Positions 1-9,388 of a stretch of DNA of 64,000 bases are shown here, one piece after another. The notes under the pieces are model-generated. The model had not been told where the DNA came from. It was given only the letters and a program-made list of their open reading frames with translations, and did no database searches. The translations under genes were made by a program, and so were the position numbers. The stretch covers positions 62,001-126,000 of the forward strand of contig JAXMFT010000002.1 in assembly GCA_046347635.1 (NCBI GenBank), given 5' to 3'. Position 1 is the stretch's first letter; the number at the start of each line of letters is the position of its first letter. This DNA is from JAGVSZ01 sp019137045. GTDB lineage: Bacteria; Pseudomonadota; Gammaproteobacteria; Burkholderiales; SG8-39.

Positions 1-1891
1 GCGCGGCATCGACGACCTCGCCGGCCTCGCGCACGGCACCACGGTCGCGACCAACGCGCTGCTCCAGGGCGAGATCGAGGCGCTCGGCCTCATCGTCACC
101 GAAGGCTTCCGCCACCTCCTCGAGATCGCGCGCCAGTCGGTGCCCGAGGGCTACGGCAACTCGTACTTCTGGGTCAAGCCCGAGCGCATCGTGCCGGTGG
201 AACTGGTGCACGAGGTCGGCGGGCGGCTCGACTTCCGCGGCAACGAGCTGCGGCCGCTCGACGAGGCGAGCGTGCGCCGTGCCGCACAGCGGCTGAAGCG
301 CCAGGGCGCGCGCGCGGTCGGGGTGTGCCTCATCCACTCCTACGCGAACGACCGCCACGAGCGGCGCGTGCGCGAGCTCTTCGCGGCCGAGTACCCCGAG
401 TGCGCGGTCTCGCTCTCGAGCGAGGTGCTGCCCGAGTACCGCGAGTACGAGCGCGCCGTCACGACCCTCGTCGACGCTTTCGTCAAGCCGCACATGGCGC
501 GCTACCTGCAGCGCATCCACGACGAGCTCGGACCCGGACTGCGCGAGAAGCCGTTCCTCGTCATGCAGTCCTCCGGCGGCGTCATCTCGAGCGCGCAGGT
601 GGTGAACAAGCCGATCACCACCGCGCTCTCCGGGCCCGCGGCCGGCGCGCTCGGCTCGGCGGTGGTCGCGCGCATCGCCGGGTTCGAGAACGTCGTGACG
701 CTCGACGCCGGCGGCACCTCGACCGACCTCTGCCTGATCGAGGCCGGCGAGCCGAAGATCACCAACGGCGGCGCGGTCGGCCCGTTCCCGGTGCGCATCC
801 CGATGATCGACATCAAGACCGTCGGCACCGGCGGCGGCTCGATCGCCTGGATCAGCCGCGAGGGACACCTCAAGGTCGGGCCGAAGAGCGCCGGCGCGGC
901 GCCGGGGCCGATGTGCTACCCGAACGGGGGCGACCAGCCGACGATCACCGACGCGAACCTCGTGCTCGGCCGCAGCCCGCCGGCGCTGATCGGCGGCGGC
1001 ATCCGGCTCGACGCCGCGCGCGCGCGCGCCGGGATCGAAGCGCTCGGCAAGCGGCTCAAGCGCGACTTGTCCGTGGAGAGCCTCGCCGAGGGGATCATCG
1101 AGATCGCCAACTGGAACCAGGCGAACAAGATCCGCCAGATGACGATCCAGCGCGGCATCGACCTGCGCGGCTTCGCGCTGCTCTCGTTCGGCGGCTCCGG
1201 TCCGGCGCAGTCGCCGGCGGTGATGGAGCTGCTCGGCATGCAGGCGTGCATCGTCCCGCTCAACCCCGGCAACCTGTCCGCGTTCGGGCTGCTCGCGGTC
1301 GACTGGCGCACCGACCACATCGCCACCCAGGTCCGGCACGAAGACGCGCTCGAGCCGCAGGCGCTCGAGGCGCTCTACCGCAGGCTCGAGGACGAGGCCG
1401 CGGCGACGCTGGTGCGCGACGGCATCGCGCGCGGAAACGTGCGCCTCGTGCGCGAGGCCGACCTGCGCTACGTCGGCCAGTCGATGGAGGTGCGCGTGCA
1501 GGCCCCGGCCGGGCGCATCGACGCGGCGTTCGTGCGCGCGGTCGTCGACGCCTTCCACGCGGCGCACGAGAAGGCGTTCGGCTACGGCTACCGCGGCAAG
1601 CAGAAGGTGGAGTTCGTGAACTACTGCGTGTCGGGTTTCGGGCTCATCGACCGCCCGCAGCTGCCGCAGCTCGCAGGCGGCGGGACGGCCGCGCCGCAGT
1701 CGCGGCGGAAGGTGTTCTTCGCCGGCGCCCTTGCCGACACGCCGATCTACGCGCGCGGATCGCTGCCGGCCGGAGCGCGCATCGACGGCCCGGCGGTGAT
1801 CGAGGAGTTCGGCTCGACCACCGTCGTCTTCCCCGGGCAGGCGCTCACCGTGGACCCGCACGGGATCATGATCGTGCGCAAGAGGGGTTGA
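1..1891 (+). CDS. hyuA: Hydantoinase/oxoprolinase subunit A, 5'-truncated by window edge
   Basis: ATP-dependent hydantoinase/5-oxoprolinase A subunit. This family opens cyclic amides together with subunit B. The reading frame is already open at base 2 and shows HGTTVATNAL, typical of the N-terminal domain, so the true start lies upstream; about 630 codons are visible, and family members are near 680-700. The actin-like nucleotide-binding motif DAGGTSTDLCLIE lies near 700-740, followed by GTGGGSIAW and GPKSAGAAPGP. Subunit B follows after only 6 bases, and a ring-opening amidohydrolase, importer and amidase come next, so a catabolic ring-opening role is likely. The exact substrate (hydantoin, oxoproline, acetophenone-type or other) cannot be read from the sequence; acetone/acetophenone carboxylase subunits are related alternatives. 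Confidence 0.93.
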   Translation, partial: RGIDDLAGLAHGTTVATNALLQGEIEALGLIVTEGFRHLLEIARQSVPEGYGNSYFWVKPERIVPVELVHEVGGRLDFRGNELRPLDEASVRRAAQRLKRQGARAVGVCLIHSYANDRHERRVRELFAAEYPECAVSLSSEVLPEYREYERAVTTLVDAFVKPHMARYLQRIHDELGPGLREKPFLVMQSSGGVISSAQVVNKPITTALSGPAAGALGSAVVARIAGFENVVTLDAGGTSTDLCLIEAGEPKITNGGAVGPFPVRIPMIDIKTVGTGGGSIAWISREGHLKVGPKSAGAAPGPMCYPNGGDQPTITDANLVLGRSPPALIGGGIRLDAARARAGIEALGKRLKRDLSVESLAEGIIEIANWNQANKIRQMTIQRGIDLRGFALLSFGGSGPAQSPAVMELLGMQACIVPLNPGNLSAFGLLAVDWRTDHIATQVRHEDALEPQALEALYRRLEDEAAATLVRDGIARGNVRLVREADLRYVGQSMEVRVQAPAGRIDAAFVRAVVDAFHAAHEKAFGYGYRGKQKVEFVNYCVSGFGLIDRPQLPQLAGGGTAAPQSRRKVFFAGALADTPIYARGSLPAGARIDGPAVIEEFGSTTVVFPGQALTVDPHGIMIVRKRG

Positions 1892-1897
1892 GACGCC

Positions 1898-3811
1898 ATG
1901 GCCGCCGTCCCGAAACCCTGGCCCACGCCGCCCGCGCGCACGAAGCCGCGCGACGTCGATCCGATCGTGCTGCAGATCGTCGAGGGCACGCTCAACTCGA
2001 TCGAGGCGGAGATCGAGTACGCGATCGAGCGCACCGCGCGCTCGCCCATGATCCGCGAGGCGCACGACTACCGCGTCGGGCTCTTCGACCGCTTCTGCCG
2101 CAAGCTCACCGGCCGCTCGTACTCGGCGATGCCGAACGCGGTGGTGCGCGACTACCCGCCGGAGACGATGAAGCCCGGCGACGTGTTCCTGATGAACGAC
2201 ACCTATCTCACCGAGGGCTCGATCGGCCACCTGCCCGACGTCTGCTCGACGGTGCCGGTGTTCCACGACGGGCAGGTGGTCGCCTACATCCAGGCGTTCG
2301 GGCACCACGACGACATCGGCGGGCGCGTGCCGGGGTCGATGCCCGGCACCGCGGTGACGGTGTTCGAGGAGGGCCTCGCGATCCCGCCGATCAAGATCTA
2401 CGACGCCGGCCGGCGCAACGAGGAGGCGTTCCGCATCATCCGGCGCAACACGCGCGTGCCGGAGATGCTCGAGGCCGACCTCGACAGCGAGATCGAGGCG
2501 ATCCGCATGGGCGCGCGGCGCATGGAGGAGCTGTTCGCGCGCTTCGGTGCGGAGACCGTCGAAGCCTGCTTCCAGGCGATCCTGGACAAGTGCCGCGACA
2601 TCTACGCGCAGGAGCTCCTGCCGAAGATCCCGGACGGCGAGTACGCGTGGGAGGACTTCGTCGAGCACGACGGCGTCACCGACCCGAAGCTCCACCGCCT
2701 TGCCCTGAAGATGATCAAGCGGGGCGACAGGATCACGCTCGACTTCAACGGCACCGCGCCGCAGTCCTCCGGTCCGATCAACTGGCCGGCCGACTACGCC
2801 GACGGCGCGTTCCTCGTCAAATGGATCGCCCCGATCCTGCGCAACCTCGCCGACACGCCGGAGCGCGCGGCCGAGATCCACGTGAACGAGGGCGTCTGCG
2901 AGGTGTTCGACGTCGTGTTTCCGCCGAAGGGCACGCTCATCACGCCCGAGTGGCCGGCCGCGACCAACGCGCGCTCGTTCGTGCTGCTGCGCGCGCTCGG
3001 GCTGCTCGCCGGCGTCGTGGCGCAGGCCACCGGCGGGCGCATGCCCGCCGACCAGGAGACGATCCGCTACACCGGCTTTTACGGCACCGACCCGCAGGGT
3101 CGGGCATTCCTCTCGCGCGAGGTGCTCGGCGGCGGCTCGGGCGGGCGCTGGTACGCCGACGGCAACGACGCGATCCACATCGTGCCCGACTCGCGCAACC
3201 AGCCGGCGGAGTTCACCGAGAACCGCTTTCCGGTGATCGTCGAGAAGCTGGGCCTGCGCACCGACTCCGGTGGGGTGGGGCAGCGCCGCGGCGGCCTCGG
3301 CTACGACAAGCACTACCGCGTGCTCGTGGACTGCCACACGATCGTGACCGCCGACCGCGTGCGCCTCGGCTGCTACGGGGTGGCGGGGGGGCGCGCGGGC
3401 GAGCCGTTCTGCGTCACCGTCGACCTGCACGGAAAAGCGAAGGAACTCGGCGGTCTCGTGGACGGCGAGCCGGTGAAGGCCGGCCAGGTGGTGCGCGTCG
3501 TCACCACCGGCGGCGGCGGCTGGGGCGATCCGCTCGAGCGCGAGCCCGAATGGGTGCTGCGCGACGTCGTGCAGGCGAAGGTGTCGGTCGCGGCGGCGCG
3601 CGAGTCCTACGGCGTCGTGATCGTCGAGCGCGACGGCGACTACACGCTCGACGAGGGGGCGACGACGAAGCTGCGCGCCGGGCTGCGCGCGGCGCGCAGG
3701 GACCCGCTGCCGCTGATCGACCGCGGCCCGGGTTACGAGAAGATGCTGCGCGGCGGATCAATCGAAGCGGGGGACCCCTTCCCTTCCCCCGCCAGCGGAC
3801 CGCGCGTCTAG
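1898..3811 (+). CDS. hyuB: Hydantoinase/oxoprolinase subunit B
   Basis: 637-residue HyuB-family protein, the partner of the preceding HyuA in ATP-dependent cyclic-amide hydrolysis. The start at 1898 follows the hyuA stop by 6 bases. Family features are clear: DPIVLQIVEGTLNSIEAEI near the N-terminus, the conserved MNDTYLTEGSIGHLPD stretch near residue 100, GHHDDIGGRVPGSM, and late glycine-rich runs (SGGVGQRRGGLGY, TTGGGGWGDP). The length is slightly above the usual 520-600 because of a C-terminal tail rich in charged residues and prolines. The stop at 3809-3811 overlaps the purine-rich ribosome site of the next gene, which supports co-transcription. The general function is secure; the substrate is unknown. 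Confidence 0.93.
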   Translation: MAAVPKPWPTPPARTKPRDVDPIVLQIVEGTLNSIEAEIEYAIERTARSPMIREAHDYRVGLFDRFCRKLTGRSYSAMPNAVVRDYPPETMKPGDVFLMNDTYLTEGSIGHLPDVCSTVPVFHDGQVVAYIQAFGHHDDIGGRVPGSMPGTAVTVFEEGLAIPPIKIYDAGRRNEEAFRIIRRNTRVPEMLEADLDSEIEAIRMGARRMEELFARFGAETVEACFQAILDKCRDIYAQELLPKIPDGEYAWEDFVEHDGVTDPKLHRLALKMIKRGDRITLDFNGTAPQSSGPINWPADYADGAFLVKWIAPILRNLADTPERAAEIHVNEGVCEVFDVVFPPKGTLITPEWPAATNARSFVLLRALGLLAGVVAQATGGRMPADQETIRYTGFYGTDPQGRAFLSREVLGGGSGGRWYADGNDAIHIVPDSRNQPAEFTENRFPVIVEKLGLRTDSGGVGQRRGGLGYDKHYRVLVDCHTIVTADRVRLGCYGVAGGRAGEPFCVTVDLHGKAKELGGLVDGEPVKAGQVVRVVTTGGGGWGDPLEREPEWVLRDVVQAKVSVAAARESYGVVIVERDGDYTLDEGATTKLRAGLRAARRDPLPLIDRGPGYEKMLRGGSIEAGDPFPSPASGPRV

Positions 3812-3822
3812 GAGAGCGAACG

Positions 3823-4917
3823 ATGGCGATCGAAGTCGCGAAAGTGATTCTCAAGACGGTGCAGGACGCCTCCGGCCTGGAGGAGCGCATCCTCGCGGGA
3901 CAGTTCGCCGCCGACCAGGTGGTGGCGGTGGTCGGCAAGACCGAGGGCAATGGCGGGGTCAACGACTTCACCCGAATCCTGGCCGACCAGGCGTTCCGCG
4001 CGGTGCTGATGAAACACGGCAAGCGGACCCTGGAGCAGGTCAAGCAGATCCCGATGGTCTGGTCGGGCGGCTGCGACGGCGTGATCACGCCGCACGCGAC
4101 CGTCTTCGCCCGCAACGACAGGACGGGGCCGAAGAACAAGGACCGGCTGGCGATCGGCGCGGCGATGAGCCCGCAGATCCTGCCCGAGGACATCGGCCGG
4201 CCGGCGATGGTCGAGAAGATCGCCGAGGGCGTACGGCGCGCGATGAAGGACGCGGGGATCGACGATCCCAAGGACGTGCACTACGTCCAGACCAAGACGC
4301 CGCTCCTCACCATAGATTCGGTGCGCGACGCGCACGGGCGCGGCAAGTCGGTCGCGTGCGAGGTGCACGACTCGATGGGGGTCTCGAACGGCACGACCGC
4401 GCTCGGCATCGCGGTGGCGCTCGGCGAGGTGAAGTCGTACAGGGCCGAGGAGATCTGCAAGAATCTCGACCTCTATTCCTCGGTCGCCTCGTGCTCTTCG
4501 GGGGTCGAGCTGGACGCCGGCCAGATCGTGCTGATGGGCAACAAGGCGGGTGCGGGCGGCCGCTACCGCATCGGCCACGCCGTCATGCAGGACGCGATCG
4601 ACATCGACGGGATCTACGCGGCGATCCGCAACGCCGGCCTCGACCTCCCCGAGCGCGCGCGCGCCGAGGACCTGAAGGGGCGGCTCGTCAACTGCTTCAT
4701 GAAGTGCGAGGCCGACCACCGCGGGACGCTGCGCGGCCGCCGCCAGATCATGCTCGACGACTCCGACGTGCACCACCACCGCCACGCGAAGGCGGCGGTC
4801 GGCGGGGTCGCGGCGGCGGCGATCGGCGACCCGGCGGTGTTCGTCTCGGTGGACGCGATGCACCAGGGGCCGCAGGGCGGCGGGCCGGTGATCGCGATCG
4901 TCGAGCTGGGGGAGTAG
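3823..4917 (+). CDS. Ring-opening amidohydrolase (cyanuric acid amidohydrolase/barbiturase family)
   Basis: 364-residue member of the small AtzD/TrzD/barbiturase family, which hydrolyses cyanuric acid or barbituric acid. The known fold has three similar domains, each giving a Lys-Ser pair, and matching stretches are visible: GKTEGNGGVNDFTR (residues 38-51, Lys39) with WSGGCDGVITPH (near 80), HYVQTKTPLL (near 160) with SSVASCSSGVEL (near 225), and FMKCEADHRG (near 290) with the glycine-rich end HQGPQGGGPV. The start at 3823 is preceded by AGGAG at 3810-3814. Neighbouring hydantoinase subunits and an amidase suggest a multi-step pathway for a nitrogen ring. I cannot tell cyanurate, barbiturate and another substrate apart from sequence alone. 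The family is rare, so this gene is a good marker for the operon's role. Confidence 0.9.
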   Translation: MAIEVAKVILKTVQDASGLEERILAGQFAADQVVAVVGKTEGNGGVNDFTRILADQAFRAVLMKHGKRTLEQVKQIPMVWSGGCDGVITPHATVFARNDRTGPKNKDRLAIGAAMSPQILPEDIGRPAMVEKIAEGVRRAMKDAGIDDPKDVHYVQTKTPLLTIDSVRDAHGRGKSVACEVHDSMGVSNGTTALGIAVALGEVKSYRAEEICKNLDLYSSVASCSSGVELDAGQIVLMGNKAGAGGRYRIGHAVMQDAIDIDGIYAAIRNAGLDLPERARAEDLKGRLVNCFMKCEADHRGTLRGRRQIMLDDSDVHHHRHAKAAVGGVAAAAIGDPAVFVSVDAMHQGPQGGGPVIAIVELGE

Positions 4918-4924
4918 GGCGAGG

Positions 4925-5740
4925 ATGAACCCGGTGAACGGGGCGGCGGCGCTCGCTGCGACCCCGGCCGCCGCGCCCGCGGGCGCGGCGCACATCACCA
5001 TCCGCGGGCTCTCCAAGCGCTTCCAGGGCGCGGTGATCTACGAGAATTTCGACTTCGACATCCCGCGCGGCGAGTTCCTCTCGATCTTCGGCCCGAACGG
5101 CTGCGGCAAGTCGACGCTGATCAACATCGTGGCCGGCCTGATCCCGGCCGACGCCGGCACGATCCTCTTCGGCGGCAAGACGCTGAAGGAGACCAAGATC
5201 GGCTACGTCTTCCAGAACTACCGCGAAGCGCTCTTCCCCTGGCTGCGCTCGGTCGACAACATCGAGTACCCGCTGAAGCTCGCGCGGCTGCCGCAGGCGG
5301 AGCGCCACGCCAGGGTCGAGCGCCTGGTCGCGCACCTCGGCGTGAAGATCGACCTGAAGCGCTACCCGTACGAGCTCTCCGGCGGCCAGCAGCAGCTGGT
5401 GTCGATCATGCGCGCGCTCGTGGTCGAGCCGGAGGTGCTGTTCCTCGACGAGCCGTTCTCGGCGCTCGACTACGAGATGACGCTGTTCATGCGCAGCCAG
5501 CTGCAGCGCATCTTCATGGAGACGCGGACCACGACCGTGCTCGTTTCGCACGACCTGGAGGAGGCGGTGTACCTCGCCGACCGCGTGCTGCTGCTCTCGC
5601 GCCGGCCGGCGCGGGTGGCCGATTTCCCGGCGATCGGGATGCCGCGCCCGCGCAACGACGAGACGCTGTCGGATCCCGCCTTCGTCGCCGTGAAGGGGCA
5701 CTGCCTGGAGGTGTTCCAGCGCGAGGTGCGCAAGGGATGA
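4925..5740 (+). CDS. ABC transporter ATP-binding protein, NitT/TauT type
   Basis: 271-residue ATPase of the SsuB/TauB/NrtD type, the energy subunit for the permease that follows. Walker A GPNGCGKST is at residues 56-64, signature LSGGQQQ at 151-157, Walker B VLFLDEP at 171-177 and the H-loop SHD near 198-200. An Ala/Pro-rich N-terminal extension of about 20 residues precedes the first strand. The start follows the amidohydrolase stop by 7 bases, and the end overlaps the permease start by four bases (ATGA), so translation is probably coupled. Together with the permease (5737-6489) and the periplasmic protein (9381-10340) it would form an importer for the operon's substrate, possibly a heterocyclic amide. 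This is inference from context. Confidence 0.93.
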   Translation: MNPVNGAAALAATPAAAPAGAAHITIRGLSKRFQGAVIYENFDFDIPRGEFLSIFGPNGCGKSTLINIVAGLIPADAGTILFGGKTLKETKIGYVFQNYREALFPWLRSVDNIEYPLKLARLPQAERHARVERLVAHLGVKIDLKRYPYELSGGQQQLVSIMRALVVEPEVLFLDEPFSALDYEMTLFMRSQLQRIFMETRTTTVLVSHDLEEAVYLADRVLLLSRRPARVADFPAIGMPRPRNDETLSDPAFVAVKGHCLEVFQREVRKG

Positions 5741-6489
5741 GGCGCGACGCCCTTCTGCCGCTCGTGGGGGTCGCCGGCCTGGTCGCGGTGTGGTATCTCG
5801 CGGTGTGGACGCGCGTGGTCGACCCGGTGCTGCTGCCGCCGCCGGAGCAGGCGTTCGCGGCGCTGGTGAAGGGCATGGTGAGCGGCCGGCTCGGGCACGA
5901 TTTCTGGCGCACCGTCGAGCGCACCGCCTACGCCACCGCGATCGCCGCGGTGATCGCGATCCCGCTCGGCATCCTGCTCGGCGCGAACGAGAAGACCTAC
6001 CGCGCGCTCGAGTTCGTGATCGACTTCTTCCGCTCGACGCCGGCCTCGGCGATGTTCCCGCTGTTCCTGGTGATCTTCGGCGTCGGCGACAAGACCAAGA
6101 TCCTGGTGGCGGCGTTCGGGGCGGCGCTGGTGATCCTGTTCAACGTCGCCTACGGCGTGATGAACGCGCGCAAGACGCGCCTGCTCGCGGCGAAGGTGAT
6201 GGGCGCCTCGCGCGCGCGCGTGCTGACCGACGTGATGCTGCTCGAATCGCTGCCGCAGACCTTCGTGGGGCTGCGCAACGGCGTCTCGCTCGCGCTCGTG
6301 ATCGTGGTGGTGGCGGAGATGTTCATCGGCTCGATCGACGGGCTCGGCTACCGCGTGTTCGAGGCCCAGCAGCTCTTCGACATGCCGGACATGTACGCCG
6401 CGATCTTCGCCGCGGGCGCGCTCGGCTACGGCCTCAACCTCGCCTTCCTGCTGGTCGAGAAGCGCTACGTGCACTGGTCGGGAAAGTAG
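5737..6489 (+). CDS. ABC transporter permease, NitT/TauT type
   Basis: 250-residue inner-membrane permease of the SsuC/TauC type. Hydrophobic segments run from LPLVGVAGLVAVWYLAVW at the N-terminus to the end. The cytoplasmic EAA loop that contacts the ATPase is recognisable around AKVMGASRARVLTDVMLLESLP. The ATG at 5737 overlaps the ATPase stop. Only one permease gene is present, so a homodimer is expected, as in this family. The next gene (fdrA-like) starts 2 bases after the stop, an unusual placement that ties the transporter physically and probably functionally to the FdrA/DUF1116 pair. Confidence 0.92.
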   Translation: MRRDALLPLVGVAGLVAVWYLAVWTRVVDPVLLPPPEQAFAALVKGMVSGRLGHDFWRTVERTAYATAIAAVIAIPLGILLGANEKTYRALEFVIDFFRSTPASAMFPLFLVIFGVGDKTKILVAAFGAALVILFNVAYGVMNARKTRLLAAKVMGASRARVLTDVMLLESLPQTFVGLRNGVSLALVIVVVAEMFIGSIDGLGYRVFEAQQLFDMPDMYAAIFAAGALGYGLNLAFLLVEKRYVHWSGK

Positions 6490-6491
6490 CC

Positions 6492-7937
6492 ATGCCGACC
6501 GTCTCGCGCGTCGTCGCCAACACCTACCGCGACTCGGTCGCGCTGATGCAGCTTGCGCTGCAGCTGCGCGCGCTGCCGGGGGTCGAGGAGGCGTCGCTGG
6601 TCATGGCGACCCCGGGCAATCTCGCGCTGCTGCGCGAGGTCGGGCTGCTCGCGGGCGAGGCGGCGGCGCGGCCGAGCGACCTCCTGATCGTCGTGCGCGC
6701 GAAGACGCAGGCGGCGGCAGAGGCCGCGGTCGCGCAGGCCCAGGCGCGGCTGCGCGAGAGCCCGGCGGCGGGCGCCGCGGGCGGCGGCGCGGCCGAGGCG
6801 GTCGCGCCGCGCTCGCTCGACATGGCGCTCGCGGCGGCGCCGGAGTCGAATCTCGCGCTCGTCTCGGTGCCGGGCGAGTACGCCGCGGCGGAGGCCGAGA
6901 AGGCGCTCGCGCGCGCGCTGAACGTGATGCTCTTCAGCGACAACGTCGCGGTCGAGGACGAGGTGCGGCTGAAGCGTCTCGCGTCCGAGCGCGGCCTGCT
7001 GGTGATGGGGCCCGACTGCGGCACGGCGATCATCGACGGCGTGCCGCTCGCCTTCGCGAACGTCGTGCGGCGCGGGCCGATCGGCTGCGTCGCCGCCTCG
7101 GGCACCGGGCTGCAGCAGGTGACCACGCTCGTCGACCGGCTCGGACTGGGCGTGTCGCAGGCGATCGGCACCGGCGGGCGCGACCTGAGCGAGGCGGTCG
7201 GCGGGCTCACGATGCTCGCGGGGCTCGCACGGCTCGCCGACGACCGCGACACGAAGGTGATCGTGCTCGTCTCGAAGCCGCCCGCCCCCGCGGTCGCGGA
7301 GAAGGTGATCGCCGCGGCGGCGCGCGTGCGCAAGCCGGTGGTCGTCAACTTCATCGGCGCGGCGGCCGCGCCGCGCGGGAAGAATCTCCACTTCGCGCGC
7401 ACCCTCGAAGACGCGGCGCGCGCGGCGGTGGCGCTGGCGCGGGGAAGGAAGCCGCCGAAGGCCGTCCCGCTGCCGCGGCTCGCGAAGACCCGGCGCAAGG
7501 TGTGCGGCCTCTTCAGCGGCGGAACCTTCTGCTACGAGGCGGAGCTCCTGCTCGGCGCAGGCGGTCACGAGCTCGTCGACCTCGGCGCGGACCGGTACAC
7601 GCGCGGCCGCCCGCATCCGATGATCGACCATCGCCTGCGCAACGAGCGCATCGTCGCGGCCGCAGGCGACCCGTCGGTCGCGGTGATCCTGCTCGACGTG
7701 GTGCTCGGACACGGCGCGCACCCCGATCCGGCCGCGGAAATGGCGTCGGCGCTGCGCGCGGCGCGGAAGCGCCGCCGCGGCGTCGCGATCGTCGCTTCCG
7801 TGTGCGGCACCGACGCGGACCCGCAGGGGCGCGCGCGGCAGGAGGCGGCGCTGCGCGCGGAAGGCGTGCACCTCGCCCCGAGCAACGCGGCCGCGGCGCG
7901 CATGGCGCTGAGACTCGCGGGGGCGGCGCGGAGATGA
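6492..7937 (+). CDS. fdrA: FdrA-family protein, probable carbamoyltransferase-type subunit
   Basis: 481-residue FdrA-family protein with a fold like succinyl-CoA synthetase. In E. coli, FdrA (AllF) with DUF1116 (AllG) and a third protein has been linked to oxamate carbamoyltransferase in allantoin breakdown; I recall this from the literature and could not check it here. Recognisable stretches include TYRDSVALMQLA at the start, VMGPDCGTAIIDGVPLAFANVV, the CoA-ligase-like IGTGGRDLSEAVGG, and late GLFSGGTFCYEAELLL. An Ala/Gly-rich linker lies near residues 85-105. The stop overlaps the start of the DUF1116 gene (ATGA at 7934-7937). In this operon it may take a carbamoyl group from a ring-opened ureide and conserve it as carbamoyl phosphate; that is inference. 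No carbamate kinase or third (DUF2877) subunit is seen nearby. Confidence 0.85.
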   Translation: MPTVSRVVANTYRDSVALMQLALQLRALPGVEEASLVMATPGNLALLREVGLLAGEAAARPSDLLIVVRAKTQAAAEAAVAQAQARLRESPAAGAAGGGAAEAVAPRSLDMALAAAPESNLALVSVPGEYAAAEAEKALARALNVMLFSDNVAVEDEVRLKRLASERGLLVMGPDCGTAIIDGVPLAFANVVRRGPIGCVAASGTGLQQVTTLVDRLGLGVSQAIGTGGRDLSEAVGGLTMLAGLARLADDRDTKVIVLVSKPPAPAVAEKVIAAAARVRKPVVVNFIGAAAAPRGKNLHFARTLEDAARAAVALARGRKPPKAVPLPRLAKTRRKVCGLFSGGTFCYEAELLLGAGGHELVDLGADRYTRGRPHPMIDHRLRNERIVAAAGDPSVAVILLDVVLGHGAHPDPAAEMASALRAARKRRRGVAIVASVCGTDADPQGRARQEAALRAEGVHLAPSNAAAARMALRLAGAARR

Positions 7938-9388
7938 AGCCCCTCTTCGGCCAGCCGCTCGCGGTGGTGAACGTCGGGCTGGCGTCGTTCGCGGACGGCC
8001 TCGCCGCGGCGGGCGCACCGGTGGCGCGGGTGCAGTGGAGCCCGCCCGGCGGGGACCCGGCGACCGCGACGGCGCTCGCGCGCCTCCTCGGCGACGCGTC
8101 GGTCGACGCGGCGAACCGGCAGGCGCTCGACGCGTATCTCGCCGCCGAGCCCGTCCTCGAAGGCGTGGGCGTCGCGCGCGACGTCGTCCCCGGCCTGGGC
8201 GAGCGCATGCTGCTGCACGCCGGACCGCCGATCGACTGGGCGCGCATGGGCGGGGCGATGCGCGGGGCGGTGATCGGCGCCTGCCTGCTCGAGGGCTGGG
8301 CGCAGGACCACGACGCCGCGCGCGCCATGGCCGAGCGCGGCGAGATCCGCTTCGACCCCTGCCACCACCACGCCGCCGTCGGCCCGATGGCCGGGATCAT
8401 CAGCCCGTCGATGCCGGTCTGGATGCTGCGCAGCGGGGGCAAGCGCGCGTTCAGCAACCTGAACGAAGGCCTCGGCAAGGTGCTGCGCTACGGCGCCAAC
8501 GGCCCGGAGGTGATCGCGAAGCTCAGGTGGATGGGCGACACGCTCGGCCCGGCGCTTGCGAAAGCGCTCGCGGCGACCGGCCCGGTCGAGCTGAAGCCGC
8601 TGATGGGCCGCGCGCTGCACATGGGCGACGAGATGCACAACCGCAACGCCGCCTCCTCCGCGCTGCTGTTCAAGCGGCTGGTGGCCGGAATCCTCCGCGC
8701 GGGCGTGCCGGGCGCGGACGCGGCGGCGGTGATCGACTTCCTGAACGGCAACGACTTCTTCTTCCTCAACGTCGGCATGGCGGCGTGCAAGGCGATGCTC
8801 GACGCCGCGCACGGCGTGCCGGGCAGCACGCTGGTCACCGCCATGGCGCGCAACGGCACCGACTTCGGCATCCGCGTGAGCGGCGCGGGGGAGCGCTGGT
8901 TCACCGGGCCCGCCCAGGTTCCCGACGGCCTCTTCTTCCCGGGCTACGGACCGGCGGACGCCGGTCGCGACATCGGCGACAGCGCGATCACCGAGACCGC
9001 CGGCATCGGCGGCTTCGCGATGGCGGCGGCGCCCGCGATCGTGCAGTTCATCGGCGGCACGCCGCAGCGCGCGCTCGAGGCGACGCTGACCATGCGCCAC
9101 GTCACGCTCGGCGCCAACCCCGCGTTCACGATCCCGATGCTCGGGTTCGCCGGCAGCCCCGCCGGCATCGACGTGCGCAGGGTCGTGGACACCGGCATCG
9201 CGCCGATCATCAACACCGGCATGGCGCACCGCGAGGCGGGCGTCGGCCAGGTGGGCGCCGGCATCGTGCGCCCGCCGATGGAGTGCTTCACCCAGGCGCT
9301 CGCCGCGCTCGCCCGCACTCTGGGCGAACGCGCGCGGGCGCGTGTCATGACGACGTCGGAGAAACCGGAGGAAAAGCCCCATGCGTAA
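7934..9388 (+). CDS. DUF1116 family protein (YlbE/YahG type)
   Basis: 484-residue DUF1116 protein, the habitual genomic partner of FdrA. The start ATG at 7934 overlaps the fdrA stop. Recognisable conserved stretches are GAVIGACLLEGWA, FDPCHHHAAVGPMAGIISPSMP (His-rich), ALHMGDEMHNRNAA, and late AFTIPMLGFAGSPAGID and INTGMAHREAGVGQVGAG. No signal peptide or membrane segment is seen. Known biology: the E. coli homologue next to fdrA is reported as a subunit of oxamate carbamoyltransferase, and the YahF-YahG pair has the same layout. The 3' end overlaps the start of the substrate-binding gene by 8 bases. The role here, carbamoyl transfer from a ring-opening product, is inferred. Confidence 0.85.
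   Translation: MKPLFGQPLAVVNVGLASFADGLAAAGAPVARVQWSPPGGDPATATALARLLGDASVDAANRQALDAYLAAEPVLEGVGVARDVVPGLGERMLLHAGPPIDWARMGGAMRGAVIGACLLEGWAQDHDAARAMAERGEIRFDPCHHHAAVGPMAGIISPSMPVWMLRSGGKRAFSNLNEGLGKVLRYGANGPEVIAKLRWMGDTLGPALAKALAATGPVELKPLMGRALHMGDEMHNRNAASSALLFKRLVAGILRAGVPGADAAAVIDFLNGNDFFFLNVGMAACKAMLDAAHGVPGSTLVTAMARNGTDFGIRVSGAGERWFTGPAQVPDGLFFPGYGPADAGRDIGDSAITETAGIGGFAMAAAPAIVQFIGGTPQRALEATLTMRHVTLGANPAFTIPMLGFAGSPAGIDVRRVVDTGIAPIINTGMAHREAGVGQVGAGIVRPPMECFTQALAALARTLGERARARVMTTSEKPEEKPHA

Noticed and set aside
325..4917. A very long plus-strand open frame of about 1530 codons
   Set aside because: Its first part is Arg/Ala-rich shadow translation of hyuA and hyuB in the wrong frame; only its 3' part (from 3823) is a real gene.
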